Positions 27,468-36,474 of a DNA stretch of 64,000 nucleotides are shown piece after piece. Within the stretch, counting starts at the first letter, position 1; each line of letters starts with the position of its first letter. The translations under genes and the position numbers were made by a program. This DNA comes from Chromatiales bacterium. GTDB taxonomy: Bacteria > Pseudomonadota > Gammaproteobacteria > UBA6429 > Thiohalophilaceae. The notes beneath the pieces are model-generated. The model was given only the letters and a program-made list of their open reading frames with translations, searched no databases and was not told the DNA's origin. The stretch spans positions 50,278 to 114,277 of the forward strand of contig JALVOC010000098.1 of assembly GCA_027032075.1 (NCBI GenBank), read 5' to 3'.

Positions 27468-27498
27468 ACCGCTCCTGCTGTTGGACAGCAGGAGCGGT
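27468..27498. other. Strong hairpin after the CBS genes
   Basis: A perfect 13-bp inverted repeat ACCGCTCCTGCTG/CAGCAGGAGCGGT with a 5-nt loop, 9 bp after the stop of the distal CBS gene. It lacks a T tract in the direction of those genes, so it is more likely a transcript-stabilising or factor-dependent structure than a classical terminator. Confidence 0.6.
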
Positions 27499-27507
27499 TG
27501 TTTGTGA

Positions 27508-27921
27508 TCAATGGACCGGCATCGCCGCTTCCAGAACCGTACTGGCGAGCTCGTGTGAGCCGTGCGCCAGATCATCGACCGAGAGGAAGCCGGCCATGCT
27601 GTTGTCACGCTTCAGCACAGCCAGGCGGCGGATGTGATGATCCGCCATCAGATGGGCGGCATCACTGATATCCTGATCATCGAAGCAGGTGGTAACGTTT
27701 TTAACCATTACATCCTTTACCTTTGTCATCACGGCATCACGGCCGGTGGCGACGACGCGGCAACAGATATCGCGATCGGTAATGATGCCCACCAAGCGGC
27801 CGCCCTCAGTCACCGCCAGCGAACCGATGTGCAGATCATGCATTTTTCGTGCAGCTTCCTTGGTGGTTGCTTCCGGCGAGATGGTTTCAATCCGTGGGGT
27901 CATAATGTCTCTGATTTTCAT
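27508..27921 (-). CDS. CBS-domain pair protein (copy 1)
   Basis: 137 aa: two CBS motifs making one Bateman module (MKIRDIMTPRIETISPE and KVKDVMVKNVTTCFDDQD), each ending in a conserved VGIITDRD or LSVDDLAHGS segment. Stand-alone CBS proteins sense adenine nucleotides. It follows a close paralogue by 55 bp with GGAGAA before its ATG, and the two probably form one operon. An FNR-like box lies upstream of the pair. Confidence 0.85.
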   Translation of the reverse strand: MKIRDIMTPRIETISPEATTKEAARKMHDLHIGSLAVTEGGRLVGIITDRDICCRVVATGRDAVMTKVKDVMVKNVTTCFDDQDISDAAHLMADHHIRRLAVLKRDNSMAGFLSVDDLAHGSHELASTVLEAAMPVH

Positions 27922-27976
27922 AGCGTTTCTCCTCTATTAAAGAGCAGTGCACCAGCAAGAAGGGGTTCTTTTCCCT

Positions 27977-28387
27977 TCAGTGGATGGGTGTGGCGGCTTC
28001 GAGGACGGCACCGGCAAGCTCGTGAGAGCCGTGTGCCAGATCATCCACTGAGAGGATCCCCGCCAGATTGTTGTCGTGATTGAGTACGGTGAGGCGGCGG
28101 ATATGCCGATCCTCCATCAGGTGAGCGGCATCCGTGATGTCCTGATCGTCAAAGCAGGTGACCACGTCCGTGCTCATCACCTTCTCGACCCGGGTCGAAC
28201 TCGAGCGCCCGAGGGCAATCGCATGGCAACAGATATCACGATCGGTGATCACGCCCAGTAATTGGCCGTCTTCAACCACCGGCAGGGAGCCAATACCGAG
28301 ATCACGCATTTTTCGTGCAGCCTGTCTGAGCGTCGTCCCGGGCCTGACAGATACGACATTGGTGCTCATGATTTCCTGGATTTTCAT
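27977..28387 (-). CDS. CBS-domain pair protein (copy 2)
   Basis: 136 aa, a paralogue of the next gene (27508-27921): same length, the same CCH/CCR segment after ITDRDI, the same VTCFDDQDITDAAHLM and LSVDDLAHGSHELA motifs, so a tandem duplication. Start supported by AAAGGAGA 8 bp upstream. The product is a Bateman-module protein expected to bind AMP or ATP. Confidence 0.85.
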   Translation of the reverse strand: MKIQEIMSTNVVSVRPGTTLRQAARKMRDLGIGSLPVVEDGQLLGVITDRDICCHAIALGRSSSTRVEKVMSTDVVTCFDDQDITDAAHLMEDRHIRRLTVLNHDNNLAGILSVDDLAHGSHELAGAVLEAATPIH

Positions 28388-28752
28388 GGTGTATCTCCTT
28401 TGTGCATCAGGTCCAACCCCGTCAGGGTTGAGACCCTTGGGTTAAACAGGCACCACGCATGCTGTTGTTGCTAATGGCGCCAGCCTGTTGGATTTGCGGT
28501 CCGGCGTCTGAGTGGTTCCGTGGTGCGAAGCGTCAGAAATACTTGAATACGGTGAGAGGGATTGCTTTTCCGGAGATGTTCTCCGAATAAACTAAACCTA
28601 GCAGATTGTTTTGCAATTCACCATGATCCGGATCAAACAGAACTGCCTTGCATGTGCGATTTGCAAACCCACCCGCCGCGCCGTGAGTGAAACTGCGCCA
28701 TTCCCGCAGGGACAACTCTCCTCGCAGGAACGGCGATGATCATGTCAGACTG
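28388..28752. other. Upstream region of the CBS pair
   Basis: No gene seen in these 365 bases. It holds the FNR-like box at 28623-28636 and small inverted repeats near 28405-28440. The long distance (about 236 bp) from the box to the CBS start would mean a long leader or a different target. Confidence 0.4.
28623..28636 (-). promoter_or_regulatory. FNR/Anr-like box
   Basis: On the minus strand TTGAT-CCGG-ATCAT matches the FNR consensus TTGAT-N4-ATCAA at all but one position. It differs by a single base from the box at 56591-56604. Confidence 0.5.
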
Positions 28753-29352
28753 TCATGGCCGGACATACCGGTAGCCCTGATACTGAAAATCAACCAGTGC
28801 AGTAATGCCAGCAGTCACATATTCCACTCCCTCGATGATATTGGCGGTGGCGTCGCCGGGCGGCAGCAATCCCTTTTTGATCATGGCGCGGGTGGCGTTC
28901 TGGCACAGGTAGAATTTCACCCCGCGCTGCATCAGGGCCTCGACCTTGTTGCGGAATGGATTGATGCTTTCGTCCTTGAGCATCAGGGGACCGCCAGCAG
29001 TATGGGCGATGACAACCATTTCATAGTCACGCCCGGCTTTCATGCCGTGTGTGATTTCATAATCATCAATCATTTTGGCAAGATTCAGCAGTGCGAAAGG
29101 GCGGGTGCATTGTGAGTTTGGCACATCGTCCATGCAGAAGCGATTTGCCTGAACAACCAGTTTGACGTGGCGGCGCTTTTTCAGGCAGCGGGTGATCTCC
29201 GCCGAGCCCGGCCCGAATTCGGCATCCAGCGTCATCCCATTGACCAGGCCAAGCGGACAGCTATCGTCATCGTGTTCATGGTTACCTGCGTAGACGCCAG
29301 TGGTGCCAAGCAGAAACAGTATGGTGGAAAGTGAGAGCAGAAGTGTTTTCAT
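28753..29352 (-). CDS. Exported DsrE-like protein
   Basis: 199 aa from the ATG at 29352 (GGAGGA 8 bp upstream). A signal peptide (LLLSLSTILFLLGTTGVYAG) is followed by a short His/Asp-rich stretch (NHEHDDDSCP) and a DsrE-like alpha/beta domain: HVKLVVQA, a central ALLNLAKMIDDYEITHGM region, YEMVVIAHTAGGPLML, RGVKFYLCQNATRAMIKKG with a conserved Cys and a final YVTAGITALVDFQYQGYRYV. Periplasmic DsrE-like proteins of this sort are common in sulfur-oxidising bacteria; the role is unknown. Six Cys could bind metal or form disulfides. Confidence 0.7.
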   Translation of the reverse strand: MKTLLLSLSTILFLLGTTGVYAGNHEHDDDSCPLGLVNGMTLDAEFGPGSAEITRCLKKRRHVKLVVQANRFCMDDVPNSQCTRPFALLNLAKMIDDYEITHGMKAGRDYEMVVIAHTAGGPLMLKDESINPFRNKVEALMQRGVKFYLCQNATRAMIKKGLLPPGDATANIIEGVEYVTAGITALVDFQYQGYRYVRP

Positions 29353-29454
29353 CAGATGATCCTCCATGAATAATTGAATGTGGTTCAGGGCCGCCACCTC
29401 CATTGAATTTCAACAGCCCTGCACAGTTTACATCGTGTATAAAGCGAATTTGAT

Positions 29455-29716
29455 ACTAAATGGACGTTCCGAATGCCAGTACACTTGGGAAAAAGGAGCA
29501 TTAGGACCAGAGGTCTTTTACATGACCGTCAGCCGCAGGGCATGGATTGTTCCCGACAATCCATATGCATTTCCGCCATCCCTGGCGGTCAGATGCGGCT
29601 GTCGAGCGTACAGGGAGGTATTTACAGCGTGTCATGTAAAAGACCTCTGGTCCTAATGCGAAACCAGAATCTGCCAATAACGTTAGATGATTTGGTATTC
29701 GGAACACTTAATTTAG
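29455..29716 (-). repeat. CTAAATA palindromic repeat, near full-length copy A
   Basis: About 262 bp. Ends read CTAAATGGACGTTCCGAATG and TTCGGAACACTTAATTTAG. A 29-bp perfect inverted repeat lies inside (29498-29526 with 29631-29659, beginning GCATTAGGACC). Orientation is inverted relative to the copies at 42.6 and 44.8 kb. No open frame of note. It separates the DsrE-like gene from a truncated DksA/TraR-type gene. Confidence 0.9.
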
Positions 29717-29858
29717 CAAGTATGGCGGAAGCTCGCCAGCGTGATCGGACAAAATAGTTCAGGCACAGCCCGTTTGCTTTTGTTTCAAGAATGATTCCAG
29801 ACAGGAAAGACAAATATACTGTATATTTAAAGACAGTCAGCCAGGAATGGAGAAAATC

Positions 29859-30089
29859 ATGCCGGACAAGCAGAACGGATCGGTGGGTGAGAAAGCCCGT
29901 CTGATGAAGAAAAGAGATTTATTGCGTGCGCGGCTGGAAGAGATTGAAAAAGACTATCGCCAGGGGTTGTCGGCCGATCAGGAAGAACGGGCCATCCAGT
30001 TGGAAAATGCCGAGGTACTGGACGGCATAGCCAGAACGACAGCGGAAGAACTGGAACAGATCGAGAAACGCCTGGCGGAACTGCCCTGA
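29859..30089 (+). pseudogene. DksA/TraR-type protein truncated by a repeat end
   Basis: 76 codons from the ATG at 29859 (GGAG 7 bp upstream). The coiled-coil half of a TraR/DksA-like protein is clear: KKRDLLRARLEEIEKDYRQG, ADQEERAIQLENAEVLDGI and AEELEQIEKRLAEL. In intact relatives this leads straight into a zinc finger (G-x-Y-G-x-C-x2-C). Here, after AELP, the sequence becomes the internal part of the palindromic repeat (CTGATGCTCCGTTTCCCAAG) and the TGA stop is repeat sequence. The zinc finger is therefore missing, so the product is either inactive or a coiled-coil-only remnant. Confidence 0.75.
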
Positions 30090-30133
30090 TGCTCCGTTTC
30101 CCAAGCGTACTGGTATTCGGAACACTTACTTGG
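30087..30133 (+). repeat. Solo right end of the CTAAATA repeat
   Basis: Only the outer end of the repeat is present (CTCCGTTTCCCAAGCGTACT, then GGTATTCGGAACACTTACTT), joined to the DksA/TraR-type gene. The left half is missing. Confidence 0.8.
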
Positions 30134-30214
30134 CCCATGCAGTTGCCAAGGCGGGGAGGACGTTTGACGCCTTGCCTTGCCGTGTGGATTTTCCTGCCCG
30201 AAGAGTGTGCGGTT

Positions 30215-30586
30215 TTAGCGCCGGTGACATGCCCGGCAAAGTTGTTCGCGGGCGAGGCGTAACATCCCCTTGGTGTTGGCGTGTGCATCATGGCAGGTGG
30301 TACAACTTATCAGACCATTTTGCAGAGGCAAGTCTGCTGGTATCAGGGTTGACGGCGGGATGCCGGTTGCATGTTCCCCTGCCCCCCTCCTTTTGGAGTG
30401 ACAATCGATACAGAGTGTTGGTAAAGGTGAGGTGAGTGAGGCATTGCCGCTATGAGGTGCCGTCTCGAGATGGCAACTGCTGCATTGTGTATGGCCTGCT
30501 GTGGAAGCATCGGCATGTGATATCCCCAGAAGGAGAGCGAGTACGATGGTGATTTTGTTGTGCAATGGCTTTGCCGGGTCAACCAC
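30215..30586 (-). CDS. Small periplasmic tetraheme cytochrome c
   Basis: About 123 aa. A signal-like N-terminus (ITIVLALLLGISHADAS) precedes four CxxCH haem sites: CSSCH, CIDCH, CTTCH and CRACH, arranged as two doubled-CxxCH units (GLISCTTCHDAH, LCRACHRR). Such proteins shuttle electrons in the periplasm to reductases or to the outer surface. The start is uncertain (GTG at 30586 or a TTG a few codons later). It stands alone; no reductase or NapC-type partner is nearby. Confidence 0.75.
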   Translation of the reverse strand: MVDPAKPLHNKITIVLALLLGISHADASTAGHTQCSSCHLETAPHSGNASLTSPLPTLCIDCHSKRRGAGEHATGIPPSTLIPADLPLQNGLISCTTCHDAHANTKGMLRLAREQLCRACHRR

Positions 30587-30879
30587 TGAAAGGGATGGTG
30601 TTGATTGTCGCGTTTGTGCCGGTGTTTGTCCAATAAGAAGAGTTAATTAAAAGGTTCCTCCCCCGCACGAGTGGGAGCAGGAAGCCATATGTTTCGTCTA
30701 CATGAATCATGGTAGCTGCATATAAAAACAATTTATCATTGCTGTGTTTTGGCAAACCTGAATTACGGTCAGCTTTCGATCGTCGGAATGGTGCGGGGGT
30801 ATTTGACGAAATTACAGACAGGAATCACTCACCAGCCACTCGGAGCCACCTCTGCCACGCCCGGTGAGTTGATGGCGAA
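30587..30879. other. Intergenic region, no gene seen
   Basis: About 290 bases between two minus-strand genes; I see no open frame with family similarity and no clear terminator. It should hold the promoter of the tetraheme cytochrome. Confidence 0.4.
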
Positions 30880-31569
30880 TTATTTGTAGAAGATATGCCG
30901 CCCTATTTTGGCGATTCGGGTCTTTTTGCCAGCCCAGCTGGGTCTGATGTGGATAGCGTGGTAGAAGAGGGCGCCATCCAGCCTGGAAGGCTGTTGATCG
31001 TAATAAACCGTTTTGGCGATTTGCAATGCGCGTTCCCATGTTTTTCGATCCAGCTCTTTTGCCGGCGGCAGCTCGGTCCAGGAAAATGCGCTGACATAAC
31101 GCTTGCGGATGCGGTCCCATTTTTTCTGGTAGACGACCCTGCAAATCGTATCCGGATAGCGCCGTGAGGCAACGCGGTTCATGGTGACTTTCGCCACGGC
31201 AATTTGTCCCTCCTTTGGTTCGCCTCTGGCCTCATGGTAAATATTCAATGCCAGGCAACCGAGTTCGCGTGAAATGTTTCTGTCGACGATCGTTTCATAA
31301 ATAAAAAATGCCATGCTGGAAAACACCAGAAACAGCAGGGCGGCAAAAACAAAATGGTATTCCTCACGGGTGAGCAAGTATGATTTCAGGTAGAGCCAGC
31401 GGACCGACAGGGGTGTGGCAAACCCGAATCCCGCGCTTTTATTATGAAGAACATTTCTGAACATACCATCGAGTATAGAAGCACCCACTGCGGTCGGCCG
31501 CCTGCTTGAGGTACAAATATGAAGCACGTCGCAATCTTTGTGTGGCGGAGATAAATAATGTGAACTCAA
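30880..31569 (-). CDS. Membrane-anchored cell-wall hydrolase, SleB family
   Basis: Up to 229 aa; the real start may be the ATG at 31464 (194 aa), since the first 35 residues look unlike protein of this family. One transmembrane segment (FVFAALLFLVFSSMAFFIY) is followed by a SleB/Hydrolase_2 domain: LALNIYHEARGEPKEGQIAVAKVTMNR with the catalytic Glu, CRVVYQ, FSWT and GALFYHAIHIRPSW. The family contains lytic transglycosylase or amidase-like enzymes that cut peptidoglycan. It should face the periplasm, anchored by its N-terminus. Confidence 0.8.
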   Translation of the reverse strand: MSSHYLSPPHKDCDVLHICTSSRRPTAVGASILDGMFRNVLHNKSAGFGFATPLSVRWLYLKSYLLTREEYHFVFAALLFLVFSSMAFFIYETIVDRNISRELGCLALNIYHEARGEPKEGQIAVAKVTMNRVASRRYPDTICRVVYQKKWDRIRKRYVSAFSWTELPPAKELDRKTWERALQIAKTVYYDQQPSRLDGALFYHAIHIRPSWAGKKTRIAKIGRHIFYK

Positions 31570-31754
31570 TCAAAAAATGACGCCCGTTGTTACCGCCCGA
31601 TTTTCGAAACCCTTATTTAGTGGTTAGGCGCGAACCGCTCCGCTGCAAGCCGCATCATCTGCCTTCAATTTTGCAACATCCAGGGCGAAGGGATGGGTCG
31701 ATAAATCGGGAAAATAGCGGAGGTGTTGCAAGACGGGGATGTTGCCTGAAAAAC
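31570..31754. other. Intergenic, possible remnant of a repeat end
   Basis: TTTTCGAAACCCTTATTTAG at 31601-31620 loosely resembles the right end of the palindromic repeat. The rest shows nothing recognisable. Confidence 0.25.
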
Positions 31755-32855
31755 CTAATCCGTGCGGCTGCTGCGGCCAAAGAAGCGCTGTGCATTGCCC
31801 AGGCGTATTTTCTCCGCCACGGCAGGCGGGAGATGCCCCAGCCAGTTTCGATGAAAGCGGATGAAGTCCGCGTAGTGATCCCATCCCTCGTCGGCTTCAT
31901 ACCAGCGGTAAATCTGTTGTGCGTTCCAGACCGGATCGGTTCCTGTCATGATGCGATCCTGATAACGGATGATGAATTTCCGCCAGCCCGGAAAAAGCAC
32001 GCCCGCCTGATCGGCCAGTCCCGCATAATGCCAGGGATCGCGTGCCGCCATATCCAGCCAGACATTGGCACAGGATGTCATGATGGGTTCAAGATCTTCC
32101 GGTCCGAAAATCCCGCCGGCGTGTGCCCAGATAAAGCGGATATCGGGATAGTTGCTGCAAATCGGCAGAAAATACCTGTAGTTGCTGGCATCGGTATGGA
32201 TCAGAAAAGGGAGCTGGTATTCACGCGCAAGCTGGAGCAAACCGGTGAATACGGGGTTATCCCGGCGCGGCCCGATGCCGGCAGTCAGGTGGACTTCGCC
32301 GATACCGGCATATTCCCCGCTGTCCAGTAACTTGCGGATTTCACCAACGAGAGCGGCATCAAGGAACCAGTTCAGACGGTTGCCCGATTTATAATAGGGC
32401 GAGGCAAAAGGCAGAATCCAGCCGTTGCTGCTGCGTGAAAGTTTCAATGCGTAAGCCGACGGCTCACTGGAAACAACCGCCAGCACCACATTGTTTTTTT
32501 TGAGTATGTCAACGGCCTCTGCGGGTGTGATGATCTCCTCATGTGTATAACTGAAATGCAGGTGAATATCGGCAAAAGGCGGGGCATCGGTTTCGGCTGA
32601 GGAGGCACAGCCAGCCGCAAGGGTGATCACCAACAGGTATGCACAGATTGCCAGGCAGTGGCCGGGAGAAGTGGCATTCCTGTGGAAACAGAGCAAGTAG
32701 ATGGTTTTGGTGAACAATTCCGGCTCCCCCAATGGTCTGCTTCTACCATCGACACTTACAACTATAGAGTAAAAAAGCAAAACATGCTTCTCATACTTAT
32801 GTGCGGAGTTTGACCGGCGTGGTTGAAATGTGCCGGGCTTGGGACTTAGAATCAC
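31755..32855 (-). CDS. Amidohydrolase-2 family lipoprotein
   Basis: Up to 366 aa. A hydrophobic segment ending in the lipobox LAAGC suggests a lipoprotein signal; residues before it are doubtful and the true start is probably a GTG or TTG between 32700 and 32770. The TIM-barrel metal-hydrolase motifs are present: DIHLHFSY, GEVHL, LIHTDAS, WAHAGG and MTGTDPVW. Such enzymes hydrolyse or decarboxylate small carboxylates. The substrate is unknown, and surface anchoring of this family is unusual. Confidence 0.7.
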   Translation of the reverse strand: MILSPKPGTFQPRRSNSAHKYEKHVLLFYSIVVSVDGRSRPLGEPELFTKTIYLLCFHRNATSPGHCLAICAYLLVITLAAGCASSAETDAPPFADIHLHFSYTHEEIITPAEAVDILKKNNVVLAVVSSEPSAYALKLSRSSNGWILPFASPYYKSGNRLNWFLDAALVGEIRKLLDSGEYAGIGEVHLTAGIGPRRDNPVFTGLLQLAREYQLPFLIHTDASNYRYFLPICSNYPDIRFIWAHAGGIFGPEDLEPIMTSCANVWLDMAARDPWHYAGLADQAGVLFPGWRKFIIRYQDRIMTGTDPVWNAQQIYRWYEADEGWDHYADFIRFHRNWLGHLPPAVAEKIRLGNAQRFFGRSSRTD

Positions 32856-32901
32856 GGTTTGGTGGTTTTCGTGGGTGATTCAGCGCAGTGGGAGAATATC
32901 G

Positions 32902-33429
32902 ATGAGAAATCGCAGGTTCGTCATTCTGTTTTTTGTTGCCGGCTTGGTTTCGGCCAATAGCTGGGCCGGTTCGAAGGGTATGAGCCGGGAGCAGTACGAA
33001 AACCAGTATGGATTGTATACTTCACGCTCCGCCCACTGGCCGAACGTAAAAGGTTGCCTGAATGCGTGGGGGAGCAACCATCCGTTTAAAAACAGAAAAA
33101 AGCTCCGTTTCCGGGTGATACGAAGCGGCGTGAAGGTTTTCGGCCTCGGTTCCAATGTGGATGATTATGCCAAGACCTCCTACCCGCAACTGATATTGAT
33201 CGAGTCCGCGGTCAATGTCATGGGAAAGACGACATACCGCCTGATGAACCCCAACGGCTGGTATTGTTTTGAGGACAATGTCAACGTGATGGGCAAAGCA
33301 GTCATTGAAACAGCCTGTAGGACGCATATCGCAACCAGCAGTGGTTCAACCACGGTGATGGGTTCCAATCCTGGCGAAGGCGGTGTAACCGTAATGGGCA
33401 AGACGGTGATAAAAAGGCATTGCGATTGA
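32902..33429 (+). CDS. Secreted protein with repeated V-x-VMG(K) motifs
   Basis: 175 aa. ATG at 32902 with GGGAG 8 bp before it and a signal peptide ending SWAG. The second half contains regularly repeated short units: SGVKVFGLG, SAVNVMGKT, DNVNVMGKA, STTVMGSN and GVTVMGKTV, spaced about 20-30 residues apart, which suggests a beta-solenoid or stacked beta-strand fold. Four Cys could form disulfides. No family recognised. It lies upstream of efpL with its own promoter region. Confidence 0.7.
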   Translation: MRNRRFVILFFVAGLVSANSWAGSKGMSREQYENQYGLYTSRSAHWPNVKGCLNAWGSNHPFKNRKKLRFRVIRSGVKVFGLGSNVDDYAKTSYPQLILIESAVNVMGKTTYRLMNPNGWYCFEDNVNVMGKAVIETACRTHIATSSGSTTVMGSNPGEGGVTVMGKTVIKRHCD

Positions 33430-33502
33430 TGCGTCATGCCTGATGCAACGTTATCTGCGTAATGCGTGTTTATCATGTGCAAGTTTAACTGAGGTATGAG
33501 TG

Positions 33503-34072
33503 GTGCCAAAGGCAAGTGAGTTGAAACGCGGTGCCATCGTCGAGATTAACGGTGCTCCCCATGTCGTTAAACAGATTGAGGCAAAAAGCCCTTCCTCACG
33601 CGGCGCGGCAACCTTATATAAGATACGTTTTACCAACCTCAAGAGCGGTCAAAAGCATGACGGCTCATTCAAGGGTGATGATCTGCTGAAGGAAGCTGAC
33701 TGTATTCGTACCCAGGTGCAATATTCATTTCAGGATGGTGATATCTATACGTTTATGGACATGGAGGATTTCAGTCAGTACAGTCTGGGGCGGGAGAACC
33801 TCGAGGGGCAAACTGGTTATTTGCATGAGGGGCTGGAGGGGATCACGGCATTACTGCTGGACGGAGAAATTCTTGGAATTGAATTGCCGCAATCGGTCAC
33901 TTTGACCATCACCGACACCGCCCCGGGTCTCAAAGGGGCAACAGCAACCGGCCGCACCAAGCCAGCTAAACTTTCTACCGGTCTGGAGGTTCAGGTTCCG
34001 GAGTATCTTGAGTCTGGAGAGGCGGTAAAGATCAACACCACCACTGGCAAATTCATTTCCCGCGCCGGATAA
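33503..34072 (+). CDS. efpL: Elongation factor P-like protein EfpL (YeiP)
   Basis: 189 aa. Three beta-barrel domains as in EF-P: MPKASELKRG at the start, the tip loop SPSSRGAATLYK with Arg where EF-P has its modified Lys/Arg, an FMDMEDF segment and the C-terminal STGLEVQVPEYLESGE. Spacing matches E. coli YeiP throughout. It helps ribosomes through stalling sequences, as EF-P does. The GTG at 33503 aligns with the E. coli start and follows GAGG; a GTG one codon upstream is also possible. Confidence 0.92.
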   Translation: MPKASELKRGAIVEINGAPHVVKQIEAKSPSSRGAATLYKIRFTNLKSGQKHDGSFKGDDLLKEADCIRTQVQYSFQDGDIYTFMDMEDFSQYSLGRENLEGQTGYLHEGLEGITALLLDGEILGIELPQSVTLTITDTAPGLKGATATGRTKPAKLSTGLEVQVPEYLESGEAVKINTTTGKFISRAG

Positions 34073-34279
34073 TCGGCCAGTGAAGCGAACTCCCACAGAA
34101 TAAATACACGAACAGCATCCCCTCCCCGGATAACAGCCGTAGGAGAGTCAGGCCTGGCGGGAATGCAATAAACAGGATTATTCACACCTCTGCGTTTTTC
34201 TCAGCGGTCATCGCAGCCTGCTGCTCGCAAAGCGTCTACACACTGGCTATGCTTAGAAGTGAAAATGGAGATTCCATCG

Positions 34280-35677
34280 ATGATGCGGCTGGGAAAATGT
34301 TTAATAGCGATACCGCTGTTGTTTGTGGCCGGGCTTGTTTTGCATACGGTCCATGCAAACAACAACAAACCTGTCTACCTGCTCACCATTGAAGAGGCCA
34401 TCGGTCCGGCAACGGACGACTATATCGAGCGGGCGCTTGCTGCCGCAGAGCAGCAGCGTGCGCCACTGGTTGTCATCCGCATGGACACACCCGGTGGCCT
34501 GGATACGGCCATGCGAGGGATCATCAAGAACATCATCAATTCCGCGATTCCCGTTGCAAGCTTTGTTGCGCCGAGCGGCTCACGTGCGGCCAGTGCCGGT
34601 ACCTACATCCTTTATGCCAGCCATATTGCCGCGATGGCGCCCGGCACCAATCTGGGTGCGGCCACGCCGGTGCAAATTGGCGGGATAACTCCGCCGGCCC
34701 CGAAAGATAAAGCGAAAGACCAGGACAACGACAAATCCCCCCCGGCGGCGAATGACGACGCACTGAAACGCAAGGCCATCAATGATGCCGTTGCCTATAT
34801 ACGCGGCCTGGCACAATTGCGTGGCCGGAATCAGGAGTGGGCGGAAAAGGCCGTGCGGGAAGCCGCCAGCCTGCCGGCAAACGAGGCATTGCAGATGCGT
34901 GTGATTGACATCGTTGCCACCGATATCGATGACCTGTTGAAACAGCTGGATGGCCGTAAGGTTACAGTGCTGGGAGTCGAACGGACACTGCATACGGCGG
35001 GGTTGAAAGTGAGGCAGGTGGAGCCGGACTGGCGCAGCCGTTTGCTCAGTGTCATCACCAATCCCAACGTGGCCTATATTCTGATGCTGATTGGAATTTA
35101 CGGTTTGATTTTCGAATTTTCCAATCCTGGCGCCATCGTTCCCGGTACGGTTGGCGCCATTTGTCTGCTGCTGGCGCTGTATTCATTCCAGTTGCTGCCG
35201 ATCAATTATGCCGGGATGGCGCTGATCCTGCTGGGGGTGGCGCTGATGGTGGGGGAAGCCTTTCAGCCCAGTTTCGGCATGCTTGGTATCGGTGGGGTCA
35301 TTGCTTTCGTGATCGGCTCAATCATTCTCATGGACACGGATGCGCCCGGTTTCGGTATCGATATTTCCGTGATCGTGACGTTTGCCGTGATCAGCGCGCT
35401 GATTTTTATTTTTGTTGTCGGCATGGCGATCAAGGCACGCCGGCGCGCAGTGGTGAGCGGTGCGGAGGAACTGATCGGCAGTGAGGCCACCGTAATGAAC
35501 GACTTCGAGCACGAGGGCAGGGTGTTCGTTCACAGTGAAACCTGGCAGGCATGCAGTAATACGCCATTGCAAAAAGGGCAGCAGGTAAGAGTCACCGGGA
35601 TGAAAGGTTTGACCCTGCAGGTAGAACCCATTGAGGCACCATTGCAGCGTGCTTCCGCAGAGGAGAAAGCATCATGA
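34280..35677 (+). CDS. nfeD: NfeD-type membrane serine protease (ClpP-class)
   Basis: About 465 aa. Signal peptide ([19 protein letters not shown]), a ClpP-like periplasmic protease domain with [10 protein letters not shown] and the nucleophile segment [31 protein letters not shown], an inserted charged linker ([14 protein letters not shown]), several transmembrane helices (about 260-390) and a C-terminal OB-fold NfeD domain. It is the long NfeD form; its start is the first of two adjacent ATGs after GGAG. Its stop overlaps the slipin start (ATGA), the classic NfeD-stomatin operon involved in membrane protein quality control. Confidence 0.9.
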   Translation: MMRLGKCLIAIPLLFVAGLVLHTVHANNNKPVYLLTIEEAIGPATDDYIERALAAAEQQRAPLVVIRMDTPGGLDTAMRGIIKNIINSAIPVASFVAPSGSRAASAGTYILYASHIAAMAPGTNLGAATPVQIGGITPPAPKDKAKDQDNDKSPPAANDDALKRKAINDAVAYIRGLAQLRGRNQEWAEKAVREAASLPANEALQMRVIDIVATDIDDLLKQLDGRKVTVLGVERTLHTAGLKVRQVEPDWRSRLLSVITNPNVAYILMLIGIYGLIFEFSNPGAIVPGTVGAICLLLALYSFQLLPINYAGMALILLGVALMVGEAFQPSFGMLGIGGVIAFVIGSIILMDTDAPGFGIDISVIVTFAVISALIFIFVVGMAIKARRRAVVSGAEELIGSEATVMNDFEHEGRVFVHSETWQACSNTPLQKGQQVRVTGMKGLTLQVEPIEAPLQRASAEEKAS

Positions 35678-36429
35678 CACAGTATACGCTATATATTGTC
35701 GTAACCCTTGTGGTATTGTTTTTTGCAAGTGCGATAAGGATCCTGCGCGAATACCAGCGGGGTGTGGTTTTCACCCTTGGCCGTTTCTGGAAAGTCAAGG
35801 GGCCGGGTTTCATTATTATCATTCCGCTGGTGCAGCAAATGGTCAGGGTTGACCTGCGTACGATTGTGATGGATGTGCCCACGCAGGATGTTATTTCGCG
35901 TGATAATGTTTCGGTCAAGGTGAATGCGGTTGTCTATTTTCGTGTAATTGATCCGCAGAAGGCAATCATCCAGGTGGAGGATTTTTATATGGCGACCAGC
36001 CAGCTCGCGCAGACCACCCTGCGTTCGGTCTTGGGCCAGCATGAACTGGACGAGATGCTGGCGGAACGGGATCGCCTGAATGCGGACGTGCAGAATATTC
36101 TCGATCAGCAAACGGACGCATGGGGTATCAAGGTCAGCAATGTGGAAATCAAACATGTTGATCTGGATGAGAGCATGATACGTGCCATTGCAAAACAGGC
36201 CGAAGCGGAACGTACACGGCGTGCCAAGGTGATCCACGCGGAAGGGGAAATGCAGGCGTCTGAAAAACTGCTGGAAGCAGCGAAGAAACTTTCACAGCAG
36301 AACGAGGCAATGCAATTGCGTTACCTGCAGACGCTCACGGAAATTGCGGGGGAACGATCCAATACCATCGTTTTTCCCTTGCCCTTGGATCTGGTTAAAA
36401 GCCTGATCAGTAAAACGGGGCAGAGTTGA
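35674..36429 (+). CDS. SPFH/stomatin family protein (slipin)
   Basis: 251 aa. An N-terminal hydrophobic hairpin ([19 protein letters not shown]) is followed by the SPFH domain: [37 protein letters not shown], where only the family key residues matter (RGV.F.LGR and GPG), then [14 protein letters not shown] and a coiled-coil tail rich in Glu and Ala. It forms membrane microdomain assemblies and works with the NfeD protease encoded by the overlapping upstream gene. Confidence 0.93.
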   Translation: MTQYTLYIVVTLVVLFFASAIRILREYQRGVVFTLGRFWKVKGPGFIIIIPLVQQMVRVDLRTIVMDVPTQDVISRDNVSVKVNAVVYFRVIDPQKAIIQVEDFYMATSQLAQTTLRSVLGQHELDEMLAERDRLNADVQNILDQQTDAWGIKVSNVEIKHVDLDESMIRAIAKQAEAERTRRAKVIHAEGEMQASEKLLEAAKKLSQQNEAMQLRYLQTLTEIAGERSNTIVFPLPLDLVKSLISKTGQS

Positions 36430-36474
36430 CAGCGTATCGGTGGCGTTTGATTTGGTTAATAAGGAGGTTGCGGT

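Noticed and set aside
27468..27498. Classical terminator for the CBS genes
   Set aside because: The stem is perfect but no T tract follows in the CBS direction, so only hairpin is claimed.
28687..29115. 142-codon plus-strand frame
   Set aside because: It is the antisense of the DsrE-like gene, which has signal peptide, ribosome-binding site and family motifs.
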